A DNA stretch of 6,853 nt from Piscirickettsiaceae bacterium (GTDB taxonomy: Bacteria > Pseudomonadota > Gammaproteobacteria > Thiomicrospirales > Thiomicrospiraceae): assembly GCA_021767305.1 (NCBI GenBank), contig JAASTL010000042.1:1-6853 (forward strand), read 5' to 3'. The notes beneath the pieces are model-generated. The model searched no databases and was not told the DNA's origin. It saw nothing but the letters and a program-made list of their open reading frames with translations. The translations under genes and the position numbers were made by a program. Of this stretch, positions 1-5,630 are shown one piece after another. Positions within the stretch are counted from its first letter, which is position 1. Each line of letters opens with the position of its first letter.

Positions 1-258
1 ATTTTCTTCAGGAGTGGCCTTGTCTTTCATGGAGCCATTTAATTTAGCTTCCAGTTTTGAACCCTCTCGATTTCCGTAATAACTGTAAACAATATCATCC
101 ACTGATAAACCAAACTTACCGTCGGCCATACCGTGCGTTAGCATTATTTGACCCCCTGCCATCATTAAGCCAAGACCGACCACAAAAATATAACCGGTAA
201 ATAACGCTTTCACAGACAGAGATAAGCTTGGTAGGTTCAACCATGAACTCTCTTTCAT
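1..258 (-). CDS. N-terminal part of a membrane-anchored protein (runs off the left edge)
   Basis: Eighty-six codons are open from the ATG at 258 to the window edge, so the gene is partial. GGAG at 264-267 lies 5 nt upstream and supports this start. The peptide begins with a short polar segment (MKESSWLNL), then one hydrophobic stretch at about residues 18-40 (LFTGYIFVVGLGLMMAGGQI), a single membrane anchor or uncleaved signal. After it comes a soluble region containing HGMADGKFGLSVDDIVYSYY (residues 42-61), GNREGSKLE (62-70) and LNGSMKDKA (73-81). The soluble part is probably periplasmic. From memory, similar N-termini occur in membrane proteins of sulfur-oxidising bacteria that carry a downstream CxxCH haem motif, but that part is outside the window, so I do not assign a function. 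The reading frame, start and anchor are clear; the family is not established. Confidence 0.8.
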   Translation of the reverse strand, partial: MKESSWLNLPSLSLSVKALFTGYIFVVGLGLMMAGGQIMLTHGMADGKFGLSVDDIVYSYYGNREGSKLEAKLNGSMKDKATPEEN

Positions 259-493
259 AACCACTCCAATTTCATATAGTTTTTTAAGGCTTTTCAATAG
301 TAAGCGAACCACTGAAGAAAATACTAAGTAAAAAAATTTATAAGATAAGAGTAATCAGATTAATGAAAGCGTAATAATGGGTTTTATTTGGGGTACGTAC
401 TATCAACAATATAAGAAAAAGTGATAAGAATTGATGTAAAACAATTTTTTAAACGCTCAAAAGCAGCTGTTTTACGACTAAATTGAGAGGTTT
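259..493. other. Gene-free AT-rich stretch
   Basis: No reading frame with a credible start and ribosome binding site was found on either strand. The stretch must hold the promoter of the partial membrane-protein gene, read leftward. I could not find a convincing -35/-10 pair: a leftward TTGAAA near the gene has only poorly spaced, weak -10 partners. An 8-bp palindrome GTACGTAC sits at 393-400, and two TAAGA-rich patches lie near 340-350 and 410-430. Neither is enough to name a site. Confidence 0.4.
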
Positions 494-519
494 TGTGTAT
501 TAAGGCTCATCAACACACA
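494..519 (-). terminator. Weak hairpin just after the three-gene operon
   Basis: On the minus strand TGTGTGTT (519-512) can pair with AATACACA (501-494) across a 10-nt loop, giving 8 pairs including one G-U. It starts immediately after the stop codon of the YcgN-type gene, where a terminator is expected. The sequence after it is A- and C-rich rather than a T-run, so it is not a canonical intrinsic terminator. It may be a 3'-end stabilising hairpin or chance. Confidence 0.25.
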
Positions 520-963
520 TTATGGCTTTGGAATAACAAAGTCTTCGTAATCAATATTAGTATGATTTATGACCACTGGAATCGAACTTAACCCTACACC
601 GGCTATTTTTAAACTGTATGGTGAACCAGAAACTAAAGGGTGCCACTCTGCCAAACCTTGCCCGCGGTAAATCATTCTATAAGCACAGGTATCTGGTAAC
701 CAATCAAACTCAGCGACACGTTCTAAAGTGAGCTGCACACAACTTGGTACATTCACAGAACGATTTGCATAATCCTTGCACTGCCCGGTTTCAATATCAG
801 AATATTCACACACCACACTGGTATAGACAATTTCATCGGTATCATCATCTTGTAATTTGGTTAGACAACATAAACCGCAACCATCGCAAAGTGATTCCCA
901 CTCTTGCTGTGTCATCTCTTCTAGGGTTTTTGTTTGCCAAAATGGCGCTGGTGAATCACTCAT
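520..963 (-). CDS. ycgN: YcgN/UPF0260 family cysteine-cluster protein
   Basis: The 147-residue product matches my memory of E. coli YcgN over its whole length: PFWQ.KTLEEM near the N-terminus, then WESLCDGCGLCC, DDDTDEI, WLPDTCAYR and WHPL.SGS. Cysteines are at 26, 29, 32, 33, 52, 62, 75 and 93. The CxxCxxCC cluster plus the later cysteines is the family hallmark and is thought to bind zinc or an iron-sulfur cluster. The cellular role is unknown; the protein should be cytoplasmic, as no signal peptide or membrane segment is seen. A longer frame starts at 990, but that ATG has no ribosome binding site and adds nine residues unlike the family. The ATG at 963 has AAAGGA 6 nt upstream and gives the expected N-terminus. 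The gene begins 2 nt after the pseudouridine synthase stop, so translation is probably coupled. Family assignment is firm; function is not. Confidence 0.93.
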   Translation of the reverse strand: MSDSPAPFWQTKTLEEMTQQEWESLCDGCGLCCLTKLQDDDTDEIVYTSVVCEYSDIETGQCKDYANRSVNVPSCVQLTLERVAEFDWLPDTCAYRMIYRGQGLAEWHPLVSGSPYSLKIAGVGLSSIPVVINHTNIDYEDFVIPKP

Positions 964-965
964 TT

Positions 966-1733
966 TTATTCCTTTGTAAAACGGCGCCAAGGCTCAGCCC
1001 AGTTCTGTAAAACTTTGGTAAATGGCTCACTTAAAAACCGTTCGCCTTCAGTAGGTGACTGGGTAAAACAATAAATTTGGTCATTGAAAGTAAAGCGAAT
1101 GCTGTAGGCATGTAAATACCCTCTACCCTCCTGCTTAGCCATAAGCTTATTACTGTAGCGAACGTCTCCGGCAATTGGAGCGCCTAAACTTTTCAATGCC
1201 ACTCTAATCTGATGCGTTTTTCCGGTGTGCGGTTTAACAAGAAACACTCTTTCACCTGGCTGAGTAGAAACCGAGATAAACTGAGTTATTGCAGGGTTAT
1301 CACTCTGTTTAACTAATTTCCAAGAGCCATTTCTAGCCGCTTGCATATCGCCTTTTATCCAACCCTGTTTTTTCTTTGGTTTTTGGGTTGAAATAGCAAG
1401 ATAGAACTTCTCTATTTTGCGTTCAGAAAATAACTGCTGAAAAGTTTGCGCAGAAGTTTTGTTTAATGCAAAAACACAAATACCCGAAGTCATTTTATCA
1501 AGACGATGCACCGGATAAATCTTACTAAAGGAATTCTCTTGCTTTGACTGTTGCTTTGACTGTTGCTTTGACTGTTGCTTTGACTGTTGCTTTGACTGTT
1601 GTCCTAACTTTTGTTCTAACTGCTGTGTTAGTAAAGCCACAAAACCAGCTTCACCATCTTCGCTATGAAAATTCAAACCTGCCGGTTTAATGGCGACTAA
1701 AAAGTCTTGGTTTTTATATAAAATTGTTAACAA
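966..1733 (-). CDS. RluA-family pseudouridine synthase (TIGR01621-like) with a QQSK repeat insert
   Basis: Enzymes of this family isomerise specific uridines in rRNA or tRNA to pseudouridine; the target here cannot be read from sequence. The signature HRLDKMTSG is at residues 76-84, with D79 as the expected catalytic aspartate. Other family blocks are EKFYLAIS, PKKKQGWIKGDM, WKLVKQ, KPHTGKTHQIRVALKSLGAPI.GD and the C-terminal WAEPW. No S4 domain precedes the catalytic domain, as in the short RluA subgroup. Residues 45-64 are five perfect QQSK units, a low-complexity insert between the N-terminal strand region and the catalytic motif; at 255 residues the protein is longer than the roughly 215-220 I recall for this subgroup. 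The start is a TTG at 1733: an in-frame TGA lies three codons upstream, and no in-frame ATG occurs before the catalytic motif. It overlaps the upstream alkylation-repair gene by 7 nt and has only a weak Shine-Dalgarno (GAG), so coupled re-initiation is likely. Confidence 0.93.
   Translation of the reverse strand: MLTILYKNQDFLVAIKPAGLNFHSEDGEAGFVALLTQQLEQKLGQQSKQQSKQQSKQQSKQQSKQENSFSKIYPVHRLDKMTSGICVFALNKTSAQTFQQLFSERKIEKFYLAISTQKPKKKQGWIKGDMQAARNGSWKLVKQSDNPAITQFISVSTQPGERVFLVKPHTGKTHQIRVALKSLGAPIAGDVRYSNKLMAKQEGRGYLHAYSIRFTFNDQIYCFTQSPTEGERFLSEPFTKVLQNWAEPWRRFTKE
1539..1601. repeat. In-frame 12-bp tandem repeat, 5.25 perfect copies
   Basis: The unit TTGCTTTGACTG (plus strand) occurs five times without a mismatch at 1539-1598, followed by a further TTG. 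On the coding minus strand it encodes Gln-Gln-Ser-Lys units (residues 45-64 of the pseudouridine synthase) and a trailing Gln. Because the unit is a multiple of three, copy-number changes by slipped-strand mispairing would lengthen or shorten the linker by four residues without breaking the frame. The identical DNA copies imply recent expansion. Degenerate relatives (TTGTCCTAACTT, TTGTTCTAACTG) follow at 1599-1622, suggesting the array grew from an older Q-rich stretch. Confidence 0.95.
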
Positions 1734-2803
1734 ATCAGCTCAAATTCCGCTTGATGAAAAGTTTCGCCATTGACCATTATTTCAATACGATGGACGCCAG
1801 TTTGATAGTTACGCGTTGAGATCGGTTTAAAGTCATGAAAACGTTTAATGTCTCTAGATTTTTGGAGGCTATCAAACTCGCTTATTTTAAAAACTTTTCG
1901 ATGGTAGGTGCCGTTTTTTCTTAAAAAATGTAGCGCGTATTCTAGTCTTAACCAACCTAATTGTTTTTTTGATGTAAGCGTAAATTCAAAACTGAACTTT
2001 TCGCCTAACTGAACACTGTTATCAAACAGCATATTCTGAACGTAAATATCACGAGGTTCACGGTAGCCCAAAAGATCCAGAGCCCGTTTATCCGATTGTT
2101 TTAATAAAGTACGTAAAGCGTGTTTTGCAATCCATCTGGACTCTGGCTTAGTTAAATCCCATTTAGACAATAGCTCAATCACCCATTCGGGTTTGGTTTT
2201 ACTGAAATCATTAATTAGATTGGCGACACTTTTTTGCACATAACGGCTTTTATCAGCCTGTAGGGATTGGATAATTGGCAATACCCAGTCTGGATTTTCG
2301 GCTATCCATTGAATATGCTCAGCCCAAGGTAATTTGGGCCTTACTCCTTCACTGGCGAGACGGCGGAGGTGTTCATTCTCTGATTTACTCCAGCCAAGTA
2401 GGTAACTTTTGGCTTTTTCAGGTGCTTGATTAATAAAGCCTCTAACCGCAAATTCAGCACTAGAATTTTCGGTAAACCAAGCTAAAGCTTGCATAGAAAC
2501 ATCAAAGTACTGCGCGCCATATCGCGCCACGAATTCTGCAAAAATAAGGTGGAATAGACCCGAAAAAGTTCTATCCACTTTTTGTAAAACTCTGACTTGT
2601 TCGGAGAAGTCACCACTCAGCTGCTGACCTAATTGCAACGCAACTTTGCTAATTCTTTGCTTTAACTCAAGTTTTTCCCACTCTTCACATAGAATCCCTG
2701 CTAAAAATAGGTTAATATCGAACCTGTTGTCTTGTTGAGCCAGTAAAAACGCCAATTTTTTGATCTTTTGCTCGCTAATTTGAGTTTTTAAAGCTTTAGA
2801 CAT
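1727..2803 (-). CDS. AlkC-like DNA alkylation repair protein (HEAT-like repeats plus C-terminal Ig-like domain)
   Basis: AlkC-type proteins are DNA glycosylases built from HEAT-like helical repeats that remove methylated bases without flipping them out. The 358-residue product has an all-helical part to about residue 245 and a probable beta-sandwich at about 255-357 (runs such as EKFSFEFTLTS, LRLEYALHFL and GVHRIEIMVNG). This matches AlkC members that carry an Ig-like DNA-binding domain. Family-type blocks are HLRRLASEGVRPKLPWA (145-161), RYVQKSVANLINDFSK (187-202) and WIAKHALRTLLKQSDKRALD (224-243). It is cytoplasmic and opens a tight operon with the pseudouridine synthase (7-nt overlap) and the YcgN-type gene. 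The start ATG at 2803 is preceded only by a weak, distant AGAG. The general family is confident; the exact subgroup and substrate range (3-methyladenine, 3-methylcytosine and similar) are inferred from the family, and I did not verify catalytic residues. Confidence 0.88.
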   Translation of the reverse strand: MSKALKTQISEQKIKKLAFLLAQQDNRFDINLFLAGILCEEWEKLELKQRISKVALQLGQQLSGDFSEQVRVLQKVDRTFSGLFHLIFAEFVARYGAQYFDVSMQALAWFTENSSAEFAVRGFINQAPEKAKSYLLGWSKSENEHLRRLASEGVRPKLPWAEHIQWIAENPDWVLPIIQSLQADKSRYVQKSVANLINDFSKTKPEWVIELLSKWDLTKPESRWIAKHALRTLLKQSDKRALDLLGYREPRDIYVQNMLFDNSVQLGEKFSFEFTLTSKKQLGWLRLEYALHFLRKNGTYHRKVFKISEFDSLQKSRDIKRFHDFKPISTRNYQTGVHRIEIMVNGETFHQAEFELIC

Positions 2804-2816
2804 ATAAATATATTCT

Positions 2817-2846
2817 CTTATAAAACAATAACTTAACCTTATTCAA
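2817..2846 (-). promoter_or_regulatory. Candidate sigma-70 promoter for the alkylation-repair operon
   Basis: Reading leftward, TTGAAT (2846-2841) is followed after 18 bp by TATAAG (2822-2817), matching 4 of 6 and 5 of 6 consensus positions. Transcription would begin near 2810, only about 7 nt before the ATG at 2803. The mRNA would be almost leaderless, which agrees with the lack of a good Shine-Dalgarno there. The short leader also makes the call uncertain, since the true promoter could lie further upstream. Confidence 0.35.
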
Positions 2847-2878
2847 AAATCGTAATTGGAAAATTTGGCATAACCTTT

Positions 2879-2911
2879 GATATCAAGCAGGTGAAACTCC
2901 CGCTGAATATC
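2879..2911. promoter_or_regulatory. Imperfect 33-bp dyad in the divergent intergenic region
   Basis: GATAT-CA-AGCAGG (2879-2891) and CCCGCT-GA-ATATC (2899-2911) flank a 7-base centre (2892-2898); 10 of 13 arm positions pair. It lies about 76 bp from the alkylation-repair start and 120 bp from the CheZ-like start. It could be an operator for a dimeric regulator or an RNA hairpin. No T-run follows on either strand, so it is not an intrinsic terminator. No known site matches by eye. Confidence 0.35.
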
Positions 2912-2951
2912 GATTAAATGTTTGATTTGTCAATATTTTGTCATTACGTTG

Positions 2952-2973
2952 TGCAATGAATGTTTTGCAATGA
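2952..2973 (+). repeat. Direct repeat TGCAATGA, two copies 14 bp apart
   Basis: TGCAATGA occurs at 2952-2959 and 2966-2973, and an inverted partial copy TCATTACG lies at 2941-2948. The group sits 58-90 bp upstream of the CheZ-like start, in the position of an activator or repressor site. I could not define a reliable -35/-10 pair there; TATAGG at 2975-2980 is a possible -10 without a well-spaced -35. Confidence 0.3.
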
Positions 2974-3030
2974 CTATAGGGTAAACAAAAAATTTAGAGA
3001 TTTTAGACTGCTTTTTATTGGAGTGATGCC

Positions 3031-3480
3031 ATGAGTGCTTTAAACAATACACAAAAAATACAAACTTGCTTGGACTTTATTGACCAACGCTTGGAGACAA
3101 CTGCAGAACAGACTATTCAAATCGCGGAAATGATCATTGAAGACATCCGTAACTTAACCGATGATTATCAAGAAGCGATGAAATCTGGCAATATCAAAGA
3201 ACATATGGAACATGTTCGTACGACCCAAATGAATTGGGTTAACCAATTACACGAAATCATTCTTGAACAGACCAACCGTGACCTTAATGGACAAGTCATC
3301 CTGGCACTAAAACAGTTTGTTGATACTTTAAATGAACAGCAGTTCAAACACTATCGCTTTGACCTGCCAAGCGCAGTTGCGAGTCAGCAAGCAGCGAATG
3401 AACATGAATATCTATCACAGGAAGAAATTGATATTCTTATGGGTCAGCAAAACCTGTTTGAAGGCAAAATAACTCACTAA
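3031..3480 (+). CDS. Short CheZ-like CheY-P phosphatase
   Basis: CheZ dephosphorylates phospho-CheY and so resets the flagellar switch signal. The 149-residue product is almost wholly helical to about residue 110: one helix around 8-48 and a second around 57-108, a hairpin as in CheZ. DLNGQV at 84-89 matches DLTGQV of E. coli CheZ, keeping the catalytic Asp (143 there, D84 here) and Gln (147 there, Q88 here). After a Pro/Ala/Gln linker (113-125), LSQEEIDILMGQ (128-139) resembles both the C-terminal CheY-binding peptide of CheZ (SQDQVDDLL) and the N-terminal one of FliM (LSQAEIDALL). The protein is about 65 residues shorter than E. coli CheZ, so the long hairpin must be truncated. GGAG at 3020-3023, 7 nt before the ATG, supports the start. 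It stands alone between unrelated genes with its own terminator. A CheY-interacting role is well supported by motifs; actual phosphatase activity is inferred. Confidence 0.75.
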   Translation: MSALNNTQKIQTCLDFIDQRLETTAEQTIQIAEMIIEDIRNLTDDYQEAMKSGNIKEHMEHVRTTQMNWVNQLHEIILEQTNRDLNGQVILALKQFVDTLNEQQFKHYRFDLPSAVASQQAANEHEYLSQEEIDILMGQQNLFEGKITH

Positions 3481-3544
3481 AAATTGCTTACTTTTACTTT
3501 CTAAAAAGCCAGTTCTGATTCAATACCAAGTAATCTAAAAATTT

Positions 3545-3571
3545 AAGTGAGTAATAGAGCATTACTCACTT
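3545..3571. terminator. Bidirectional intrinsic terminator between convergent genes
   Basis: AAGTGAGTAAT (3545-3555) and ATTACTCACTT (3561-3571) form a perfect 11-bp stem with a 5-nt loop. For the rightward CheZ-like transcript it is followed by TTTT. For the leftward LysR transcript it is followed by TTAAATTTTT. It stands between the CheZ-like stop at 3480 and the LysR stop at 3664, so it can serve both genes. A second, weaker 7-bp hairpin (TGAATCT 3578-3584 with AGATTCA 3594-3600) follows on the LysR side. Confidence 0.85.
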
Positions 3572-3663
3572 TTAAATTGAATCTGAACTAAATAGATTCA
3601 TAACAAAACCAATTTATAAATAACTCTAATCTTAATAATTCCTTTCTAAATTGGCACTCTGCT

Positions 3664-4566
3664 TTAGAGATCCCAAGAGTTATCTTTTTTATAGAAATCC
3701 ACTAAGAAATCTATAAATGCACGTGCATTACGTGAAAGATAACGATTTTGAGGGTAGACCGCATAACCGTTTAGGGTTTCAAATTTAAACTCTGGCAAAA
3801 GCGGAACCAAATCCCCATTATTAATTGCTTGCCAGCAAATAAAGCGGGGTAAGACTACAATACCGTGCCCAGCTACAGCCATCTGCATTAAAAAATCACC
3901 ATTATTAGAATAAAGATCCCCTTTTATGGGAATAAGGTGTTGCTCACCTTCACTATCATAAACTTTGTAGTTTGAACCTGGTTCAGCTGAGTAACGTAAA
4001 AAACGCATTAAACTTAAATCATCAAGCGTTTTGATCGCGTTAAACTTTTCAATATAAGCAGGAGCGGCAGACATAATTATGTCAACAGGCAGTATTTTGC
4101 GTGCCTGCAATGATGAATCACCCAGTTCACCTATCCGAAACGCAACATCAATACCCTCTTCAACCATATTCACTTCACTATCATCAAGGTTGACCTTCAG
4201 TTCGATGTCGGGATGCAACTGCAAAAAAGCATCAATCGCCTGATACATATGCAAAACCCCAAACGATAAAGGGATAGAAATTGAAAGCCGCCCCTCCAAA
4301 TTGTCTGATTCTTGGAGTACCGACTGATCTAAAGCATCAAATGAAGCCACCACTTCTTGCGCTTTCTGATAATACTTCCTGCCCTCTTCTGTTAAATGAA
4401 AACGTCTTGTCGTGCGCTGAATCAGCTTAGTTTTAAGACGTGTTTCTAGATCGGAAAGGCGACGACTTACTGCGGATTTAGCAATATTCAGCTGATCTGC
4501 AGCGCGGCTAATGCCACCCGCATCAACCACTCTTAAAAATACTTGTACATCTTCTAACTGACCCAT
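3664..4566 (-). CDS. LysR-family transcriptional regulator, divergent from the pirin gene
   Basis: The 300-residue product is typical of the family. The N-terminal winged helix-turn-helix (about residues 5-63) reads VFLRVVDAGGISRAADQLNI, then SAVSRRLSDLETRLKTKLI and RTTRRFHLTEEG. A linker helix follows, then a substrate-binding-like effector domain from about residue 91 (GRLSISIPLSFGV) to the end, including EEGIDVAFRIGEL and MAVAGHGIVVLPRF. The pattern is that of the proteobacterial subgroup related to CrgA and its many paralogues, which often sit beside pirin or oxidoreductase genes. A TTG at 4572 would extend it by two residues, but AAGGG at 4573-4577 is 6 nt from the ATG at 4566 and would abut the TTG, so the ATG is chosen. 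It probably controls the adjacent pirin gene and itself through the dyad between them. The effector molecule is unknown. Confidence 0.93.
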   Translation of the reverse strand: MGQLEDVQVFLRVVDAGGISRAADQLNIAKSAVSRRLSDLETRLKTKLIQRTTRRFHLTEEGRKYYQKAQEVVASFDALDQSVLQESDNLEGRLSISIPLSFGVLHMYQAIDAFLQLHPDIELKVNLDDSEVNMVEEGIDVAFRIGELGDSSLQARKILPVDIIMSAAPAYIEKFNAIKTLDDLSLMRFLRYSAEPGSNYKVYDSEGEQHLIPIKGDLYSNNGDFLMQMAVAGHGIVVLPRFICWQAINNGDLVPLLPEFKFETLNGYAVYPQNRYLSRNARAFIDFLVDFYKKDNSWDL

Positions 4567-4572
4567 CGCCAA

Positions 4573-4577
4573 CCCTT
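4573..4577 (-). promoter_or_regulatory. Ribosome binding site deciding the LysR start
   Basis: AAGGG on the minus strand lies 6 nt before the ATG at 4566 and directly abuts the alternative TTG at 4572, which therefore cannot be the start. Confidence 0.7.
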
Positions 4578-4612
4578 TTTGTTCTTTAATACAGAATATT
4601 AAATTAGAATTA

Positions 4613-4637
4613 TTGCTATTTATTCACCAAATAGCAA
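4613..4637. promoter_or_regulatory. Probable LysR operator (perfect 9-bp inverted repeat)
   Basis: TTGCTATTT (4613-4621) and AAATAGCAA (4629-4637) form a perfect inverted repeat around a 7-bp centre. The inner part is ATTT-N7-AAAT, which contains the T-N11-A core (4619-4631) typical of LysR-family sites. It lies between the divergent regulator and pirin starts, 46 bp and 52 bp from them. For the pirin gene, tandem TATAAG hexamers at 4659-4664 and 4666-4671 are candidate -10 boxes without a good -35, as expected of an activated promoter; the dyad would be centred near -46 to -53. For the regulator, a weak TTGGTG (4630-4625) and TAATTT (4606-4601) pair overlaps the dyad, which would allow autorepression. 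Confidence 0.7.
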
Positions 4638-4676
4638 ACGTTATTATTATTTTGGGTTTATAAGCTATAAGAACTT

Positions 4677-4680
4677 GGGA
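4677..4680 (+). promoter_or_regulatory. Ribosome binding site deciding the pirin start
   Basis: GGGA lies 9 nt before the ATG at 4690. The upstream TTG at 4675 overlaps this site and has no usable Shine-Dalgarno of its own, so the ATG is preferred. Confidence 0.5.
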
Positions 4681-4689
4681 ACAAGCTTT

Positions 4690-5562
4690 ATGCAAAATTT
4701 AAAAATACAAAATGTAGAAAAACAAAATCGTAAAATTACTTTTAAAACAAAAGGAATGGCAGCTTCTGATGGTGATGGCGTGCAACTCACTCGCATAATT
4801 GGCATGCCCGGTTTTCAGCAATTAGATCCGTTTTTAATGCTGGACCGTTTTGAGTCAAACAATCCCAATGACTATATTGGTGGATTTCCGCCCCATCCAC
4901 ATCGTGGTTTTGAAACTGTGACGTACTTATTAGCCGGTAGAATGAAACACCTAGATAATAAAGGTCATGAAGGCGTAATTGAACCCGGTGGCGTGCAGTG
5001 GATGACAGCCGGTAAGGGTATAATTCACTCTGAAATGCCGGAACAGGAAAATGGGCTTCTTAAAGGTTTTCAACTCTGGGTTAATTTACCCGCTAAAGCG
5101 AAAATGTCTTTACCAAGTTATCAAGAGTTTTCACCCCATCAATTGGCTGTTGAACAGAGAGACGGTTGCAGCATAACGGTTATTGCTGGTACAACCTCAT
5201 TAAACACTCAAGGCCCCGTTATAAACAATTACATTAAGCCTTTAATGCTTGATGTAACACTTGCCGCAAATCAAACTTTTGCGGAACCAATTGCAGCAAA
5301 AGATAACGCATTTATAGTTGTGGTTGAAGGTCAAGTAAATTGTAAAACTGAAACGGGCAATACGGTTGTAGGAGTGAATGAACTGGCGGTTTTGTCCGAT
5401 GGCGATTTTATAAGCCTTTCAAACGGTGATGAAACTGCGCGTTTTTTATTTGTATCGGCAAGCCCTATTAATGAACCAATAGCACGGGGCGGTCCATTTG
5501 TTATGAATACGGATGCTGAAATTAAGCAGGCTTTTGATGATTATAAAAATGGTCGTTTTTAG
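4690..5562 (+). CDS. Pirin family bicupin protein
   Basis: Pirins are iron-binding bicupins; different bacterial members act as quercetin dioxygenases or bind metabolic enzymes, and the role of this one cannot be told from sequence. The 290-residue product is of normal length. The metal site is intact in the N-terminal cupin: HPHRGFET gives H69 and H71, and GIIHSEMP gives H113 and E115, matching His56, His58, His101 and Glu103 of human pirin. Other family blocks are LDPFLMLDRF (45-54), EPGGVQWMTAGKG (98-110), GFQLWVNLP (126-134) and the C-terminal GGPFVMNTDAEI (267-278). It is cytoplasmic. A TTG at 4675 would add five residues, but GGGA 9 nt before the ATG at 4690 favours the shorter form. 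It is divergent from a LysR regulator, a frequent partner of pirin genes, and probably under its control. No terminator is visible before the next gene. Confidence 0.95.
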   Translation: MQNLKIQNVEKQNRKITFKTKGMAASDGDGVQLTRIIGMPGFQQLDPFLMLDRFESNNPNDYIGGFPPHPHRGFETVTYLLAGRMKHLDNKGHEGVIEPGGVQWMTAGKGIIHSEMPEQENGLLKGFQLWVNLPAKAKMSLPSYQEFSPHQLAVEQRDGCSITVIAGTTSLNTQGPVINNYIKPLMLDVTLAANQTFAEPIAAKDNAFIVVVEGQVNCKTETGNTVVGVNELAVLSDGDFISLSNGDETARFLFVSASPINEPIARGGPFVMNTDAEIKQAFDDYKNGRF

Positions 5563-5630
5563 TGCTATGATTGAATTTGATTTGTAGTTAACCTCATCAC
5601 ATGGCAATTAACTTAGCATAAACTGATTTC

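Noticed and set aside
964..990. Longer YcgN start at ATG 990
   Set aside because: It has no ribosome binding site, adds nine residues foreign to the family, and would overlap the preceding gene by 25 nt, whereas ATG 963 has AAAGGA at 6 nt.
744..1010. 88-codon plus-strand open frame
   Set aside because: It lies antisense over the YcgN-type gene and the end of the pseudouridine synthase gene, both of which have clear families; its product looks like no protein and has no good ribosome binding site.
1539..1601. Short repeats as a possible CRISPR array
   Set aside because: The units are only 12 bp, have no spacers and are in-frame coding sequence; no cas gene is nearby.
2866..2881. Sigma-54-like TGGCAT-N5-TTGAT upstream of the CheZ-like gene
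   Set aside because: The essential GC of the -12 element is GA here, and it is about 150 bp from the start codon, so it is not credible as a flagellar-type sigma-54 promoter.
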